Source: Microbacterium sp. BH-3-3-3 | Lineage (GTDB): Bacteria; Actinomycetota; Actinomycetes; Actinomycetales; Microbacteriaceae | Length of the DNA stretch: 64,000 bases | Direction: 5' to 3' | NCBI RefSeq assembly: GCF_001792815.1 | Contig: NZ_CP017674.1 | Coordinates: 3,100,001-3,164,000, forward strand | Shown: positions 27,385-36,587 of the stretch, in pieces | How positions within the stretch are numbered: the first letter of the stretch is position 1 | Layout of the letters: each line of letters opens with the position of its first letter | The notes under the pieces: generated by a model | Database searches by the model: none | Seen by the model: only the letters and a program-made list of their open reading frames with translations | What the model was told of the DNA's origin: nothing | Position numbers and translations under genes: made by a program

Positions 27385-28304
27385 CAGGCGTCTTCCTTCT
27401 CGGACGCGTCACCGGATGCCGTGGCGACGGGCGGGGCGGAGGGCTCGACGCGGAGGGGCGCATCGGGCGCGAACCCCAGGTCGGCGAGGGCGTCGGAGTC
27501 GGTCGGGGCCGCCCCGTCGCCGGCGTGCGCGACCGCCGGGTCGGCGAGGACGAGGGCCGCGGCACCCGCACCGGGCGCCATCTCTTTGCGGTCGCGGCGC
27601 GTCAGCGGCTCGAGAGTCGGGTCGTCGACGGGGGTGAGGATGCCGCGATCGAGGCGGAAGTGCCGACGGGCGCGCCGCGCGATCATCGGGTCGTGGGTGA
27701 TGACGACCTGCGCGGCGCCCGTCCGGGTGGCGACGTCGTCGATGAGTTCCATCACGCTCTGCCCGGTGTCGAGGTCGAGAGCCCCGGTAGGTTCGTCCGC
27801 AAGGATGAGGCGCGGCCCGCGCACGAGCGAGCGGGCGATCGCGACGCGCTGCTGTTCTCCGCCCGACAGGCGGTCGGGCATGCTGTTGAGCCGGTGCTCG
27901 AGCCCGACGAGCTCGAGCATCTCGGCGGCGATCCTCTTGCGACGCCAGAACGTGCGGCCGGTCGAGTACAGCAGCGGCATGGTCACGTTCTCGAGCGCCG
28001 TGCGGCCGGGCAGCAGGTTGAACTGCTGGAAGACGAAGCCGATCGCGGCCCCGCGCAGTCGGTCGCGTCGCGCCGCCGATAGAGCGCGGACGGGCTTGTC
28101 GTCGAAGGTGATCTCACCGCTGGTGGGCTGGTCGAGCAGACCGAGCAGGTTCAGGAGCGTCGACTTGCCCGACCCGGAGCGACCGACGATCGACACGTGG
28201 TCGCCGGGCTCGATGGTCAGATCGACGCCCGACAGGATCGTCAGGGCGGGCTGATCCTGCGGGATCACCGTGCGGGTGACCTCGCGCAGCGCGAGCAGGC
28301 TCAT
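27384..28304 (-). CDS. MacB-like ABC transporter ATP-binding protein
   Basis: The protein has 306 residues from ATG 28304. Walker A GRSGSGKSTLL, Q-loop FVFQQFNLLPGRTALENV, signature LSGGEQQRVAIARSL, Walker B RLILADEPTGALD and H-loop VVITHD are all present, typical of the LolD/MacB exporter ATPase group. The last 70 residues are a disordered acidic Ala/Pro-rich tail not found in most members. The start overlaps the stop of the adaptor gene (ATGA) and the stop overlaps the permease start, so the three form a tight operon. Confidence 0.92.
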   Translation of the reverse strand: MSLLALREVTRTVIPQDQPALTILSGVDLTIEPGDHVSIVGRSGSGKSTLLNLLGLLDQPTSGEITFDDKPVRALSAARRDRLRGAAIGFVFQQFNLLPGRTALENVTMPLLYSTGRTFWRRKRIAAEMLELVGLEHRLNSMPDRLSGGEQQRVAIARSLVRGPRLILADEPTGALDLDTGQSVMELIDDVATRTGAAQVVITHDPMIARRARRHFRLDRGILTPVDDPTLEPLTRRDRKEMAPGAGAAALVLADPAVAHAGDGAAPTDSDALADLGFAPDAPLRVEPSAPPVATASGDASEKEDA

Positions 28305-29350
28305 CCGGCCGGCGCCGGTTCGCAGAACATCGAGCCGTCGGGGTAGGTGGTACACCCCTCGTTCCCGGCGGCGAGGGCACCGGGCGCGAACTCGAGGATC
28401 TCCTCGCCCTCGGCGAGACCCTGGGTGATCTGCACCTGGGTGCCGTCGGTGAGTCCGAGGGCGACGGCGCGTTCTTCGGTGCTGCCATCGGCGGCGCTCA
28501 CCCAGACCGTGCCGCTCTGCGCCGCACCCCGCACGGCGGTCGTGGGCACCAGCAGCACGTTCTCGGCGCGGCCGCCCGCGATGGTCATCTCGGCCGCGAG
28601 CCCCGAGAACACCGTCACCTCGCCCGGAACCCCGCAGGTCGCGGTCGTCGAGGCGCCCGAGGCGCCCGTGCCGGCCGCCGCGCCCTCGGTCCCCGACGTC
28701 GAGGACTCGCCGCCGCCGCTGCCGGCGAGCGGGGTCGTGATGCGCAGGTTGCCGCACGTGAAGGCGGCGGGCCCCCCGGTGATCGTGACGGTGGCCTCGG
28801 TGGGACGGTTGAGCAGCCGGTACTGCTGGGCGGGCTCCAGGGTGCCCGACACCGAGTAGCTCGGCGGTGCGACGTTGCCCGCGACCGCGCCGATCGTCAC
28901 CTCTTGGCCCGAGATGACGCTGAGGGCGCTGAGGGTGCCGCCGGCGGGCGCCGTGACGTTCTCCCACCGGAAGATGGCCGGCTTGGGCTTGCCCTCGGCG
29001 TCCACGCTGTCGGCGGGGTCGCGCTCGATCGGCACCTTGACGTCGAAGACCACGTCGCCGGCGTTGACCTGCGCCCCCTGGGCGATGAAGATCTTGTTCA
29101 CCGTTCCGGCGGCGGTGGACTTCAGCGGCACGGCCGCGTCGGCTGAGACGGTCGCCTTCATGACGACGTCGTTCGTGATCGTGCCGAGGGCGGCGACCAC
29201 GCGGGGCTCGACGATCGCGCCGGTCGGTTCGGCCGGGGCCGCGTCGGCGGGCCGATCCGGGAAGAACGCCAGCTTCACGAGGGCGACCGCGAGGATCGCC
29301 ACGAGAAGGATGCGCAGAATCGGAAAGACCCACGTGCGTGCGATCCCCAT
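28301..29350 (-). CDS. MacA-like periplasmic-adaptor (membrane fusion) protein
   Basis: The protein has 349 residues. A transmembrane anchor at about 8-28 (VFPILRILLVAILAVALVKLAFF) is followed by a lipoyl-like beta domain (AAGTVNKIFIAQGAQVNAGDVVFDV) and a C-terminal beta domain with TVWVSAADGSTEERAVALGLTDGTQVQITQGLAEGEEI, as in HlyD/MacA adaptors. There is no long hairpin, as is usual in Gram-positive relatives. An internal Ser/Gly/Thr-rich segment (about 213-235) is flanked by Cys in TCGN and TCGV. It is first gene of the adaptor-ATPase-permease operon. Confidence 0.85.
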   Translation of the reverse strand: MGIARTWVFPILRILLVAILAVALVKLAFFPDRPADAAPAEPTGAIVEPRVVAALGTITNDVVMKATVSADAAVPLKSTAAGTVNKIFIAQGAQVNAGDVVFDVKVPIERDPADSVDAEGKPKPAIFRWENVTAPAGGTLSALSVISGQEVTIGAVAGNVAPPSYSVSGTLEPAQQYRLLNRPTEATVTITGGPAAFTCGNLRITTPLAGSGGGESSTSGTEGAAAGTGASGASTTATCGVPGEVTVFSGLAAEMTIAGGRAENVLLVPTTAVRGAAQSGTVWVSAADGSTEERAVALGLTDGTQVQITQGLAEGEEILEFAPGALAAGNEGCTTYPDGSMFCEPAPAG

Positions 29351-29450
29351 GAAGCCCCCCGGATGTCGGAACCGTCGTCGACGACGCGATTTCTCTCACC
29401 CTAGGGGTGCGCGTGTTTCGTCGATGTATGGCTCCGACCGGGTGAACGAC

Positions 29451-29497
29451 GGATGCCACGACCCCGGCCGTGCAAGGACGGCGGGGTCGTGGCATCC
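29451..29497 (-). terminator. Hairpin after the amino-acid permease gene
   Basis: GGATGCCACGACCCCG pairs perfectly with CGGGGTCGTGGCATCC, a 16-bp stem, between the stop of the permease at 29513 and the start of the adaptor at 29350. The T-run is weak, so it may act as a terminator or as an mRNA-end stabiliser. Confidence 0.6.
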
Positions 29498-29512
29498 GGT
29501 GTCGCGAGGGGA

Positions 29513-31012
29513 TTACTCCTTCGGCGGCGAGACCACGCGGGGCTTCGACGGGTCGAGGGGAGCGCCCGTCGCCAGGCGCGAATGACGGCGCGAGTACGCG
29601 AAGTAGATCGCGAACCCGATGGCCAGCCAGATGAGGAAGCGCAGCCAGGTCTCGACCGAGAGGTTGAGCATGAGGTACGTGCAGATGAGCGCCGAGAGGA
29701 TCGGGAGCACGGGGTTGAACGGCACACGGAAACCGCGCTTGAGGTCGGGACGGTTGCGGCGCAGCACGATGACGCCGACAGACACGAGCACGAACGCCGA
29801 CAGGGTGCCGATGTTCACCATCTCTTCGAGGACGCCGATGGGAGTGAACCCGGCGACCACCGCGACGATGGCCGTGACGATGACGGAAATCACCCACGGC
29901 GTACGGAAGCGGGGGTGAACCTTCGCCAGTGTGCCGGGCAGCAGGCGGTCGCGCGACATCGCGAAGATGATGCGGGTCGCGCCGATCATCAGCGTCAGCA
30001 CCACGGTGGTGAGACCCGCGACGGCTCCCGCAGCGATCACGGTGGCCATCCACGTCTGTCCGTGGAATGCGAAGGCGTTGGCCAGGGCCGCTGCCGGGTT
30101 GAGCTGGTCGTAGGGCACCATGCCGGTGACGACGATCGCGACGGCGCAGTAGAGGATCGTGCAGATCACCAGCGACGCGATGATGCCGATCGGCAGGTCG
30201 CGCTGGGGCCGCTTGGTCTCTTCGGCGGTGGTGGCGACGACGTCGAAGCCGATGTAGGCGAAGAACACCAGGGCCGCACCCGCCAAGATGCCGCCGACGC
30301 CGAACGTGGCGGGCTCCAGACCCGAGAGGAACTGCAGCAGCGGCTGCGTGAGGCCCGACGCCGACTCGGTCGGGACCGATTCCGGCACGAAGGGGCTGTA
30401 GTTGGCGGGGTTGATGAACATGATGCCCGCGATGATCACGAACAGCACGATGAACAGCTTGACCGCGACCAGCACCATGTTGACGCGGAGTGACTCCTTG
30501 ATGCCGAGGGTCATCAGACCGCCCAAGACGATGACGAGCAGGATCGCGGGCAGGTCGACGACACCGCCGTACGAGAGCTCCGCCGGCAGCGTGATGCCAA
30601 TCTGCTGCAGGAAGGTGCCGAGGTAGGCGCTCCAGCCCTGCGCGACGACGCTCGCTCCGAGGAACATCTCGAGGATGAGGTCCCAGCCGATGATCCAGGC
30701 GAACAGCTCGCCCAGCGAGGCGTACGAGAATGTGTAGGCCGATCCCGAGACCGGCACCGTCGAGGCGAACTCGGCGTAGCACATGGCCGCCAGGCCGCAG
30801 GCGATCGCGGCGACGATGAAGCTGATGACCACGGCGGGGCCGGCGACGTCGTGCGCGACGCGACCGGTGAGGGTGAAGATGCCGGCGCCGATCACGACGC
30901 CCACGCCGAACACGGTGAGGTCGACCGCGGTCAGGGACTTCTTCAGCCGGAACTCGGGCTCGTCGGTATCGGCGATGGACTGCTCCACCGATTTCGTACG
31001 GAAAAGGCTCAC
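29513..31012 (-). CDS. APC-superfamily amino acid permease (cationic amino acid transporter type)
   Basis: The protein has 499 residues and about 12 transmembrane helices. The GTG at 31012 follows AGAGGAAGCACCGC. The N-terminus FRLKKSLTAVDLTVFGVGVVIGAGIFTLTG is the conserved first helix of the APC/CAT group, and the substrate-site motif GAGIF is intact; GFDVVATTAEETKRPQRDLPIGI is the other hallmark. It is a proton- or Na-coupled importer of amino acids in the cytoplasmic membrane. The substrate is not determined, though cationic or branched amino acids are usual. It is monocistronic, divergent from lsr2. Confidence 0.9.
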   Translation of the reverse strand: MSLFRTKSVEQSIADTDEPEFRLKKSLTAVDLTVFGVGVVIGAGIFTLTGRVAHDVAGPAVVISFIVAAIACGLAAMCYAEFASTVPVSGSAYTFSYASLGELFAWIIGWDLILEMFLGASVVAQGWSAYLGTFLQQIGITLPAELSYGGVVDLPAILLVIVLGGLMTLGIKESLRVNMVLVAVKLFIVLFVIIAGIMFINPANYSPFVPESVPTESASGLTQPLLQFLSGLEPATFGVGGILAGAALVFFAYIGFDVVATTAEETKRPQRDLPIGIIASLVICTILYCAVAIVVTGMVPYDQLNPAAALANAFAFHGQTWMATVIAAGAVAGLTTVVLTLMIGATRIIFAMSRDRLLPGTLAKVHPRFRTPWVISVIVTAIVAVVAGFTPIGVLEEMVNIGTLSAFVLVSVGVIVLRRNRPDLKRGFRVPFNPVLPILSALICTYLMLNLSVETWLRFLIWLAIGFAIYFAYSRRHSRLATGAPLDPSKPRVVSPPKE

Positions 31013-31180
31013 GCGGTGCTTCCTCTGTCTCGGGTGGTGCTCGGGGAGCGAACACCACCCACGGAGAGTAGTACCGTCTTCGCCGTTGCGCCTAGCGTCC
31101 CCGCGGGAACGCCGGAGGGTGTAGCACGTCGCGCGCGCGGTGAGAAATACAGGGAATGCGGGTGTAAAGTTTTTCGTATT

Positions 31181-31528
31181 ATGGCTCTCAAGCACATCAC
31201 GCACCTCGTCGACGATCTCGACGGTTCCGTCCTCGAAGAAGGACAGGGAAAGCAGATCACTTTCTCTCTCGAAGGTCGTACGTACGAAATCGACCTCTCC
31301 GACCGCAATGCCGACAAGTTCTATTCGGCGATCGCTCCTTTCGTCGACGCCGCGCGTTCGGCATCGCGAGGCGCGTCGACCACGCGTCGCACGCGTCCGG
31401 CCCGCCGCGCGAACGACGTCGATCTCGGTGCCGTTCGTGAATGGGCGCGCGCGAACGGACACACCGTGAGCGACCGCGGCCGTGTTCCCGCGACGGTTCT
31501 CGACGCCTACACGGAAGCCCATTCCTGA
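31181..31528 (+). CDS. lsr2: Lsr2 nucleoid-associated protein, first copy
   Basis: The protein has 115 residues and starts at ATG 31181. The N-terminal dimerisation domain (HITHLVDDLDGSVLEEGQGKQITFSLEGRTYEIDLSDRNA) is followed by a basic linker. The C-terminal DNA-binding domain (LGAVREWARANGHTVSDRGRVPATVLDAY) has the AT-hook-like RGR. Lsr2 bridges AT-rich DNA and silences foreign genes. The AT-rich upstream stretch GGTGTAAAGTTTTTCGTATT gives a likely -10 and a short leader. A second copy is encoded at 32370, with alsD between them. Confidence 0.95.
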   Translation: MALKHITHLVDDLDGSVLEEGQGKQITFSLEGRTYEIDLSDRNADKFYSAIAPFVDAARSASRGASTTRRTRPARRANDVDLGAVREWARANGHTVSDRGRVPATVLDAYTEAHS

Positions 31529-31529
31529 A

Positions 31530-32294
31530 TTGACCTCGGCCGGATCCGCCTCGAGGACGGCGCCGATCGCGTCGACGTCGGTCACGCAATTCGCCGTTCT
31601 CGATGCGCTTCTGGGCGGCGTCTATTCGTCGGGCATCGCCGTTCCCGACGTGCGCCTTCTCGGCGACACCGGGATCGGCTGCTGCGAAGGCCTCGGCGGT
31701 GAGGTCGTCGTTCTCGACGGACAGCTCTTCGAGTGCACGACCGACGGCCCGCCCCGGCTGATGGACGACAGTGAGGTGCTGCCGTTCGTCGACGTCTGCA
31801 CCCTGGCGGACGCGGCGACCGCGGAGGTCGAGGGCCTCGATCTCGACGGGATCGGCGACGCGGTCGACGCACGGCTCGCGAGCCGCAACCTGTTCCACGT
31901 CGTTCGCCTCGACGGAGTCGTCTCCCGCGTGAAGACGCGCGTCACGCGGCGGCAGGAGGCGCCCTTCCGGCCGCTCGCCGAGGTGGCGGCGGAGCAGATC
32001 GAGACCGTGACCGTGGACCGCGCCGGCTCGCTCGTGGGCTTCTGGATGCCCCGCATCTATCAGGGCATCACGGTGGCGGGTCTGCACCTGCATTTCCTCA
32101 GCGACGACCGGCTCGTCGGCGGCCACGTTCTCGAGGTGCAGCTGGATTCGGCCCGTCTGCGCGTGGCCGCGTTTGCCCGATTCACGTTGCAGTTGCCGCA
32201 GGATGCGCAATTCCTCGGTACCGAGCTGACGCACGACGACGACCATCGCATCGTGGCCGTCGAGGGTGGTCCGCTCACTTCATCGACCCGATGA
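31530..32294 (+). CDS. alsD: Acetolactate decarboxylase
   Basis: The enzyme converts alpha-acetolactate to acetoin. The protein has about 254 residues. Family features are QFAVLDALLGGVYSSGIAVPDV, then LLGDTGIGCCEGLGGEVVVLDG and the zinc-binding GLHLHFLSDDRLVGGHVLEV with its three His. No ribosome site precedes any start. TTG 31530, one base after the lsr2 stop, is chosen because it gives the usual length, and coupling to lsr2 translation is inferred. No acetolactate synthase gene is adjacent, so substrate must come from branched-chain amino-acid synthesis or from an unlinked gene. Confidence 0.85.
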   Translation: MTSAGSASRTAPIASTSVTQFAVLDALLGGVYSSGIAVPDVRLLGDTGIGCCEGLGGEVVVLDGQLFECTTDGPPRLMDDSEVLPFVDVCTLADAATAEVEGLDLDGIGDAVDARLASRNLFHVVRLDGVVSRVKTRVTRRQEAPFRPLAEVAAEQIETVTVDRAGSLVGFWMPRIYQGITVAGLHLHFLSDDRLVGGHVLEVQLDSARLRVAAFARFTLQLPQDAQFLGTELTHDDDHRIVAVEGGPLTSSTR

Positions 32295-32369
32295 AAGCGG
32301 ATGATTCGGCGGGTGAATCTGCAATAGCAGACACCGGATCACCCGGGAATCCCGACTTAGGATGACGGC

Positions 32370-32708
32370 ATGGCTAAAAAGCAGATCACCCAGTTGATCG
32401 ACGATCTCGACGGCACGGTTCTCGACGACGGGGACACGGTTCGTTTCTCCCTCGACGGCCGGGCTTACGAACTCGACCTTTCCGCTGAGAACGCACAGAC
32501 CCTCCGTGACGCTTTTGCGCCTTTCATCGCCGCGGGTCGTTCCGTCGGGTCGCCGTCGCCGAGTGGCCGCCGTGTTACCCGCGGACGGGCGACATCGTCA
32601 CGGGATCTCGTCGACGTGCGCACCTGGGCCGCAAAGAACGGCCACGACATCAATGCGCGCGGGCGCATCTCGACGACAATTCTCGAGGCCTACGACGCCG
32701 CGCACTGA
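32370..32708 (+). CDS. lsr2: Lsr2 nucleoid-associated protein, second copy
   Basis: The protein has 112 residues from ATG 32370. The N-terminal domain KKQITQLIDDLDGTVLDDGDTVRFSLDGRAYELDLS and the C-terminal DLVDVRTWAAKNGHDINARGRISTTILEAY carry the RGR DNA-binding motif. It is about half identical to the first copy and arranged in parallel with it. The leader is short: TTAGGATGACGGC lies immediately upstream and TAGGAT could be the -10. A strong terminator ends the unit at 32721. Confidence 0.95.
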   Translation: MAKKQITQLIDDLDGTVLDDGDTVRFSLDGRAYELDLSAENAQTLRDAFAPFIAAGRSVGSPSPSGRRVTRGRATSSRDLVDVRTWAAKNGHDINARGRISTTILEAYDAAH

Positions 32709-32720
32709 CCTTTTCCGAAA

Positions 32721-32762
32721 AGAATCCGGATGCCGCGAGACCGCGGCATCCGGATTCTTTTT
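32721..32762. terminator. Strong bidirectional terminator
   Basis: A 17-bp perfect stem, AGAATCCGGATGCCGCG with CGCGGCATCCGGATTCT, closes on the loop AGAC and is followed by TTTT; AAAA precedes it. It separates the convergent lsr2 copy and the dehydrogenase gene. Confidence 0.85.
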
Positions 32763-32765
32763 CGT

Positions 32766-33839
32766 TCACACGGGGGTGACGGCGCCCGCTCCGACGGAAA
32801 GTCGTTCGGCGGCCAGACCCTCGGCGGCGGCCAGAGGGGTCACCCCGCGGGTCTCGGCCTCGTCGAAGACGCGGCGGAGGGTGTCGCCGATGCCGGCGAC
32901 GCGCCCCATGATCTCGTCGAGGGTGCCGCGTCGCTTGGCCACGAGGTCGAGGTAGATCACGCCGCCCGCGTTCACGACGAAGTCGGGGGCGTAGAGGATC
33001 CCGCGGCGGGACAACCGCTCCGCCCCCGCGCGCTCGGCCAGCGGGTTGTTCGCCGGACCGCACACCGCGCGCGCGTCGAGCGCGTCGATGACGTCGTCGG
33101 TGAGCACTCCACCGATGCCGGCCGGCACGAACACGTCGGCCGGAACCAGGTGCGCCTCGCCCGGCTCGACCCAGGCGGCACCGAGCTCGGCTGCCCGGGC
33201 GCGCTTGGCGGGATCGACGTCGGTGACGGTCAGGGCGGCGTGCTCCGACGCCAGGCGTTGGGCCAGTCGGCCGCCGACCTGGCCGAGGCCGGCGATCGTG
33301 ATGCGGCGTCCCGCGACGTCGCCGGCGCCCACCGCACGCTCCAGGGTGGCGATGAGCGAGGCGTAGACACCCGAGCTCGTGGGGCCGGCGGGTTCGCCGG
33401 AGCCTCCGACGGAGTCGGGGAGACCCACCACGTGCGCGGTGCGCTCGCTGACGGTGAGCATGTCTTCGGTCGTGGATCCCACGTCCTCGGCGGTGCGGTA
33501 CAGCCCGTCGAAGCTCTCGACGGCGTCACCCAGGTCGAGGAAGGCGGCACGGCGCCGGTCGGTGTCGAGCACCGTCCCCTCGGGAAGGCCGATCACCGAC
33601 TTACCCCCGCCGGCGTCGAGACCGGCGGCCGCGTTCTTCAGCGTCATGGCGGCCGACAGGCGCAGCGCGTCACCGACCGCGTCGGTCCACGACGGGTAGG
33701 TCCACAGTCGCGCGCCGCCGAGGGCGGAGCCGAGAACCGAGGAGTGGAGGGCGACGGCGACGAGCAGACCGCTCCGCCGCCCCGTGATCACCTCCACGCG
33801 TTCGTGCGTGAAATCGGGCAGGGGGAGGGCGTGGGTCAT
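32766..33839 (-). CDS. Leucine/valine/phenylalanine dehydrogenase family protein
   Basis: The protein has 357 residues. It catalyses NAD-dependent oxidative deamination of a hydrophobic amino acid to its 2-keto acid. The substrate domain has MTLKNAAAGLDAGGGKSVI, with both Lys residues used by this family, and TTEDMLTV; the NAD domain has ITIAGLGQVGGRLAQRL and the ACGPANNPLA loop. Close relatives are annotated as leucine or valine dehydrogenases, and specificity cannot be chosen from sequence. Single-gene unit, convergent with lsr2. Confidence 0.88.
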   Translation of the reverse strand: MTHALPLPDFTHERVEVITGRRSGLLVAVALHSSVLGSALGGARLWTYPSWTDAVGDALRLSAAMTLKNAAAGLDAGGGKSVIGLPEGTVLDTDRRRAAFLDLGDAVESFDGLYRTAEDVGSTTEDMLTVSERTAHVVGLPDSVGGSGEPAGPTSSGVYASLIATLERAVGAGDVAGRRITIAGLGQVGGRLAQRLASEHAALTVTDVDPAKRARAAELGAAWVEPGEAHLVPADVFVPAGIGGVLTDDVIDALDARAVCGPANNPLAERAGAERLSRRGILYAPDFVVNAGGVIYLDLVAKRRGTLDEIMGRVAGIGDTLRRVFDEAETRGVTPLAAAEGLAAERLSVGAGAVTPV

Positions 33840-34074
33840 CGCGTTCCTTGTCGTCGACCGCCTTGTGGGCGGTGCTCAGCGGGTGCCGCGGCGTTGCGGC
33901 ATCCCCCTCCATTGTGACCCGGGGCCGCGGCGTGCGCGAGTGCGGCCTGCGCGAGTGCGGCGCGCAGCGGATGCCGAGAGCCCACGATCGGCGCGAGGAC
34001 CCGCGAGGAGGTGCGACCTCGCGCGGACCGTGTGCTCTCGCGAGGGAGCGAGGGGGAACACCTAGGCTGACGCC

Positions 34075-34551
34075 ATGAACCACGCCCTTCCCGCTCGCAG
34101 CCGTCTCGTCGCCGCCTCGCTCGAGGCCGCGGGCATCGAGGGGGCGATCATCGTGCTTCCGGATGCCGCCTCCACAGCCGCGCTCGCGGCGGCGGCGCTC
34201 GACATCGAGGTGGGGGCGATCGCCAACAGCCTCGTGTTCTGGAGCGACGACGAGCCGCTGCTGGTGATGACGAGCGGCGCGCACCGCGTGGACACGTCGG
34301 CGCTGGCGGAGCGGCTCGGGCGCGGGAGCATCCGCCGGGCGACGCCCGATCAGGTGCTCGCGGCCACGGGGCAGCCCATCGGGGGCGTCGCCCCCACCGG
34401 GCACCCGGCCCCGCTGACGACGATCGTCGATGAGGCGCTCGCGGAGTTCGCCGAGATCTGGGCGGCGGGCGGCACCCCGCACACGGTGTTCCCCCTGACG
34501 TTCGACGAGCTGGTTCGACTCACCGGCGGCACGGTGACGCGGGTCGCCTGA
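34075..34551 (+). CDS. YbaK/EbsC-family (Cys-tRNA(Pro) deacylase-like) protein
   Basis: The protein has 158 residues of the aminoacyl-tRNA editing-domain fold: IVLPDAASTAALAAAALDIEVGAIANSLVF, then LVMTSGAHRVDTSALA, and GGVAPTGHPAPLTTIVDEAL with the GGV-P-GH motif of this family. It would hydrolyse mischarged tRNA in trans. It is a single gene with 235 bases of noncoding DNA upstream, where nothing beyond a likely promoter was seen. Confidence 0.85.
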   Translation: MNHALPARSRLVAASLEAAGIEGAIIVLPDAASTAALAAAALDIEVGAIANSLVFWSDDEPLLVMTSGAHRVDTSALAERLGRGSIRRATPDQVLAATGQPIGGVAPTGHPAPLTTIVDEALAEFAEIWAAGGTPHTVFPLTFDELVRLTGGTVTRVA

Positions 34552-34622
34552 GAACATCGGGTCGCGCGACGTGTCGAAAGGCCGGACGACGGCGGTCGGG
34601 GGAGGCCGCCGCCGCCCGGCGG

Positions 34623-36587
34623 CTACGCTCCGGGCGAGGTCGTGAGCGCGGTCAGGCACACCACCGCGGCGGCGGCCGACCAGGCCTGGGGGCGGCACGC
34701 CGCGGGGTACGGCGTCGGCACCGACGAATGGGTGCGCGGGTCGCCGGAGTGCAGCTCGGGCACGCGGTAGGCGAAGCCCTCGGCCGCGTCGAGCAGCCCC
34801 TCGACGACCGCCCGCGCGTCGGCGCGGAGCCCGGCGCGCAGCATGCCGTGGGCGGCGATCGCGGTGTCGTGCACCCACACGCTGCCCCCGTGGTACGACA
34901 GCGGCCAGTAGCCCGCGGCCGCGGTCGACATCGTGCGGATGCCGTACCCGCTCGACATGCTCTCGCCGCGGAGCAGCCCCGCGACGTGCGCCTCATCGTC
35001 GGGTGAGAGGATGCCGGTCCCCAGCAGATGCCCGATGTTGCTGGTGAGGGTGTCGACGGGCTTCTTGTCGCGGTCGAGCGCGACGGCGGGGTACCGGCCC
35101 TCGGGAGTCTGGACCCAGTAGCTTTCGGCGAACCGCGCCTTCAGATCGGCCGCCCATCCGCGCCAGAACGCCGCCTCGGTGGCATCCGACTCGCTCCCGA
35201 GCGTGTCGAGCAGGTCGGCACCGGCGAGAGCCGCCTCGTAGGCATAGGCCTGCACCTCGCAGAGCGCGATCGGCCCCTCGGCGAGTCGCCCGTCGCGCCA
35301 CTGGATCGAGTCGCCGGAGTCCTTCCACCCCTGGTTCGACAGGCCCGTACCCAGGCGATCGATGTAGTCGAGGAAGCCGTCGCCGTCGCTGTCGCCGCTG
35401 TCGCGGATCCAGCCGAGCGCGGCGCGCAGCGTCGGGAGCAGCTCCCGCACCTCGGCGTCGGGCATGCCGGCGCGCCAGGTGTCGGCGAGAAGGCAGATCC
35501 ACAGGGGCGTGGAGTCGACGCTGCCGTAGTACTTCGGCGGCAGCACGATGCCCTCGCCGGGCATCTCAAGCGCCGAGGCGCGCAGCTCGTGCAGGATCTT
35601 GCCCGGCTCCTGCGCGGTCGACGCGTCGTCGTCGGCGCCCTGCAGCCGCGCGAGCACGCGCAGCGTGGACTCCGCGATCGCGCGGTCCAGCGGCAGAGTC
35701 AGACGCGCGGCCCAGATCGAATCGCGGCCGAAGAGCGTGAAGAACCACGGCGCTCCGGCGGCGTAGAACTCGTCGTCGGGGTGCTCGGGCAGCACGAGCC
35801 GCAGGGAGTCGAGATCGTCGAGCGCGGTGTGCAGCCACCGACCGAGCCGCGGGTCGGTGGTCGTCTGCGCGACGGCGGCGGCGTTCCACCGCGCGGGCGC
35901 CGCGGCCGAGCCGACGACGAGGGTGTCGTCGCGCAGGGTGAGGGTCCACGCGACCTCGACCGACCCGAGAGCGGGGATCTCGACGTCCCAGCGGGCGGTG
36001 AGCTCGCCGGCCCCGGATGCCACACATGCCCCCGGCGCGATCAGCTCGAGTCCCTGCGGGCCGGCGTCGACGAGCGCGCGATCACCGGCGAGCTCGATGT
36101 CGGCGGGGCGGGGGTGCGCGTGGCCCGACTTCACCTCGTGCAGTTGCGCGAACTCGGGACGGAGCGCGAGGTGCAGGGTCGTCACGACGGGGTGATCGAC
36201 GCGCGAGCGCAGGGTCCAGGTTTCGCTGAGGTGCCCGTCGGACACCCGGCGATCGCGCAGCAGTCGCACCTTGGGATCCGGGGTCGCGTCGTCGAGCGCG
36301 CGCAGCAGACCGCCGAACACGATGCGCGACGCGCCGTCGGGAGCCGTCGAGATCCACTCGACGGGGGAGTCGTCGCAGCTCGCGGTCAGCGACCGCACGT
36401 GCCGCACATCACCGTGGTAGACCCCGTGCACGGCGGCGGAGCCCATGTCGCCGGTCGAATCGGACCACACCTGCGTGGGAGCGCGGAGCGCGATGACGGC
36501 GTCGTTCAACAGGGGCTGCACAGGAGTCGGGGTGGCCGTCGTCCCGGACACGCGCGAGGCGGGCGAGGTGGTGGGGGCGGTGGTCAT
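34623..36587 (-). CDS. Glycogen-debranching-type amylo-alpha-1,6-glucosidase
   Basis: The protein has 654 residues. The N-terminal glycogen-debranching bis domain (DAVIALRAPTQVWSDSTGDMG, then VYHGDVRHVRSL) is followed by the six-hairpin toroid catalytic domain, with APWFFTLFGRDSIWAARLTLPLD, GWKDSGDSIQWRDG and the late SYHGGSVWVHDTAIAAHGML. It probably trims branched alpha-glucans or processes imported oligosaccharides in the cytoplasm. The ATG overlaps the stop of the upstream permease by four bases, making it the last gene of the sugar-uptake operon, presumably under the LacI operator at 39940. Confidence 0.88.
   Translation of the reverse strand: MTTAPTTSPASRVSGTTATPTPVQPLLNDAVIALRAPTQVWSDSTGDMGSAAVHGVYHGDVRHVRSLTASCDDSPVEWISTAPDGASRIVFGGLLRALDDATPDPKVRLLRDRRVSDGHLSETWTLRSRVDHPVVTTLHLALRPEFAQLHEVKSGHAHPRPADIELAGDRALVDAGPQGLELIAPGACVASGAGELTARWDVEIPALGSVEVAWTLTLRDDTLVVGSAAAPARWNAAAVAQTTTDPRLGRWLHTALDDLDSLRLVLPEHPDDEFYAAGAPWFFTLFGRDSIWAARLTLPLDRAIAESTLRVLARLQGADDDASTAQEPGKILHELRASALEMPGEGIVLPPKYYGSVDSTPLWICLLADTWRAGMPDAEVRELLPTLRAALGWIRDSGDSDGDGFLDYIDRLGTGLSNQGWKDSGDSIQWRDGRLAEGPIALCEVQAYAYEAALAGADLLDTLGSESDATEAAFWRGWAADLKARFAESYWVQTPEGRYPAVALDRDKKPVDTLTSNIGHLLGTGILSPDDEAHVAGLLRGESMSSGYGIRTMSTAAAGYWPLSYHGGSVWVHDTAIAAHGMLRAGLRADARAVVEGLLDAAEGFAYRVPELHSGDPRTHSSVPTPYPAACRPQAWSAAAAVVCLTALTTSPGA

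Noticed and set aside
27384..31058. One 1224-codon frame covering the ATPase, adaptor and permease region
   Set aside because: Only the last 306 codons match a protein; the earlier part is antisense-like shadow of the permease and adaptor genes.
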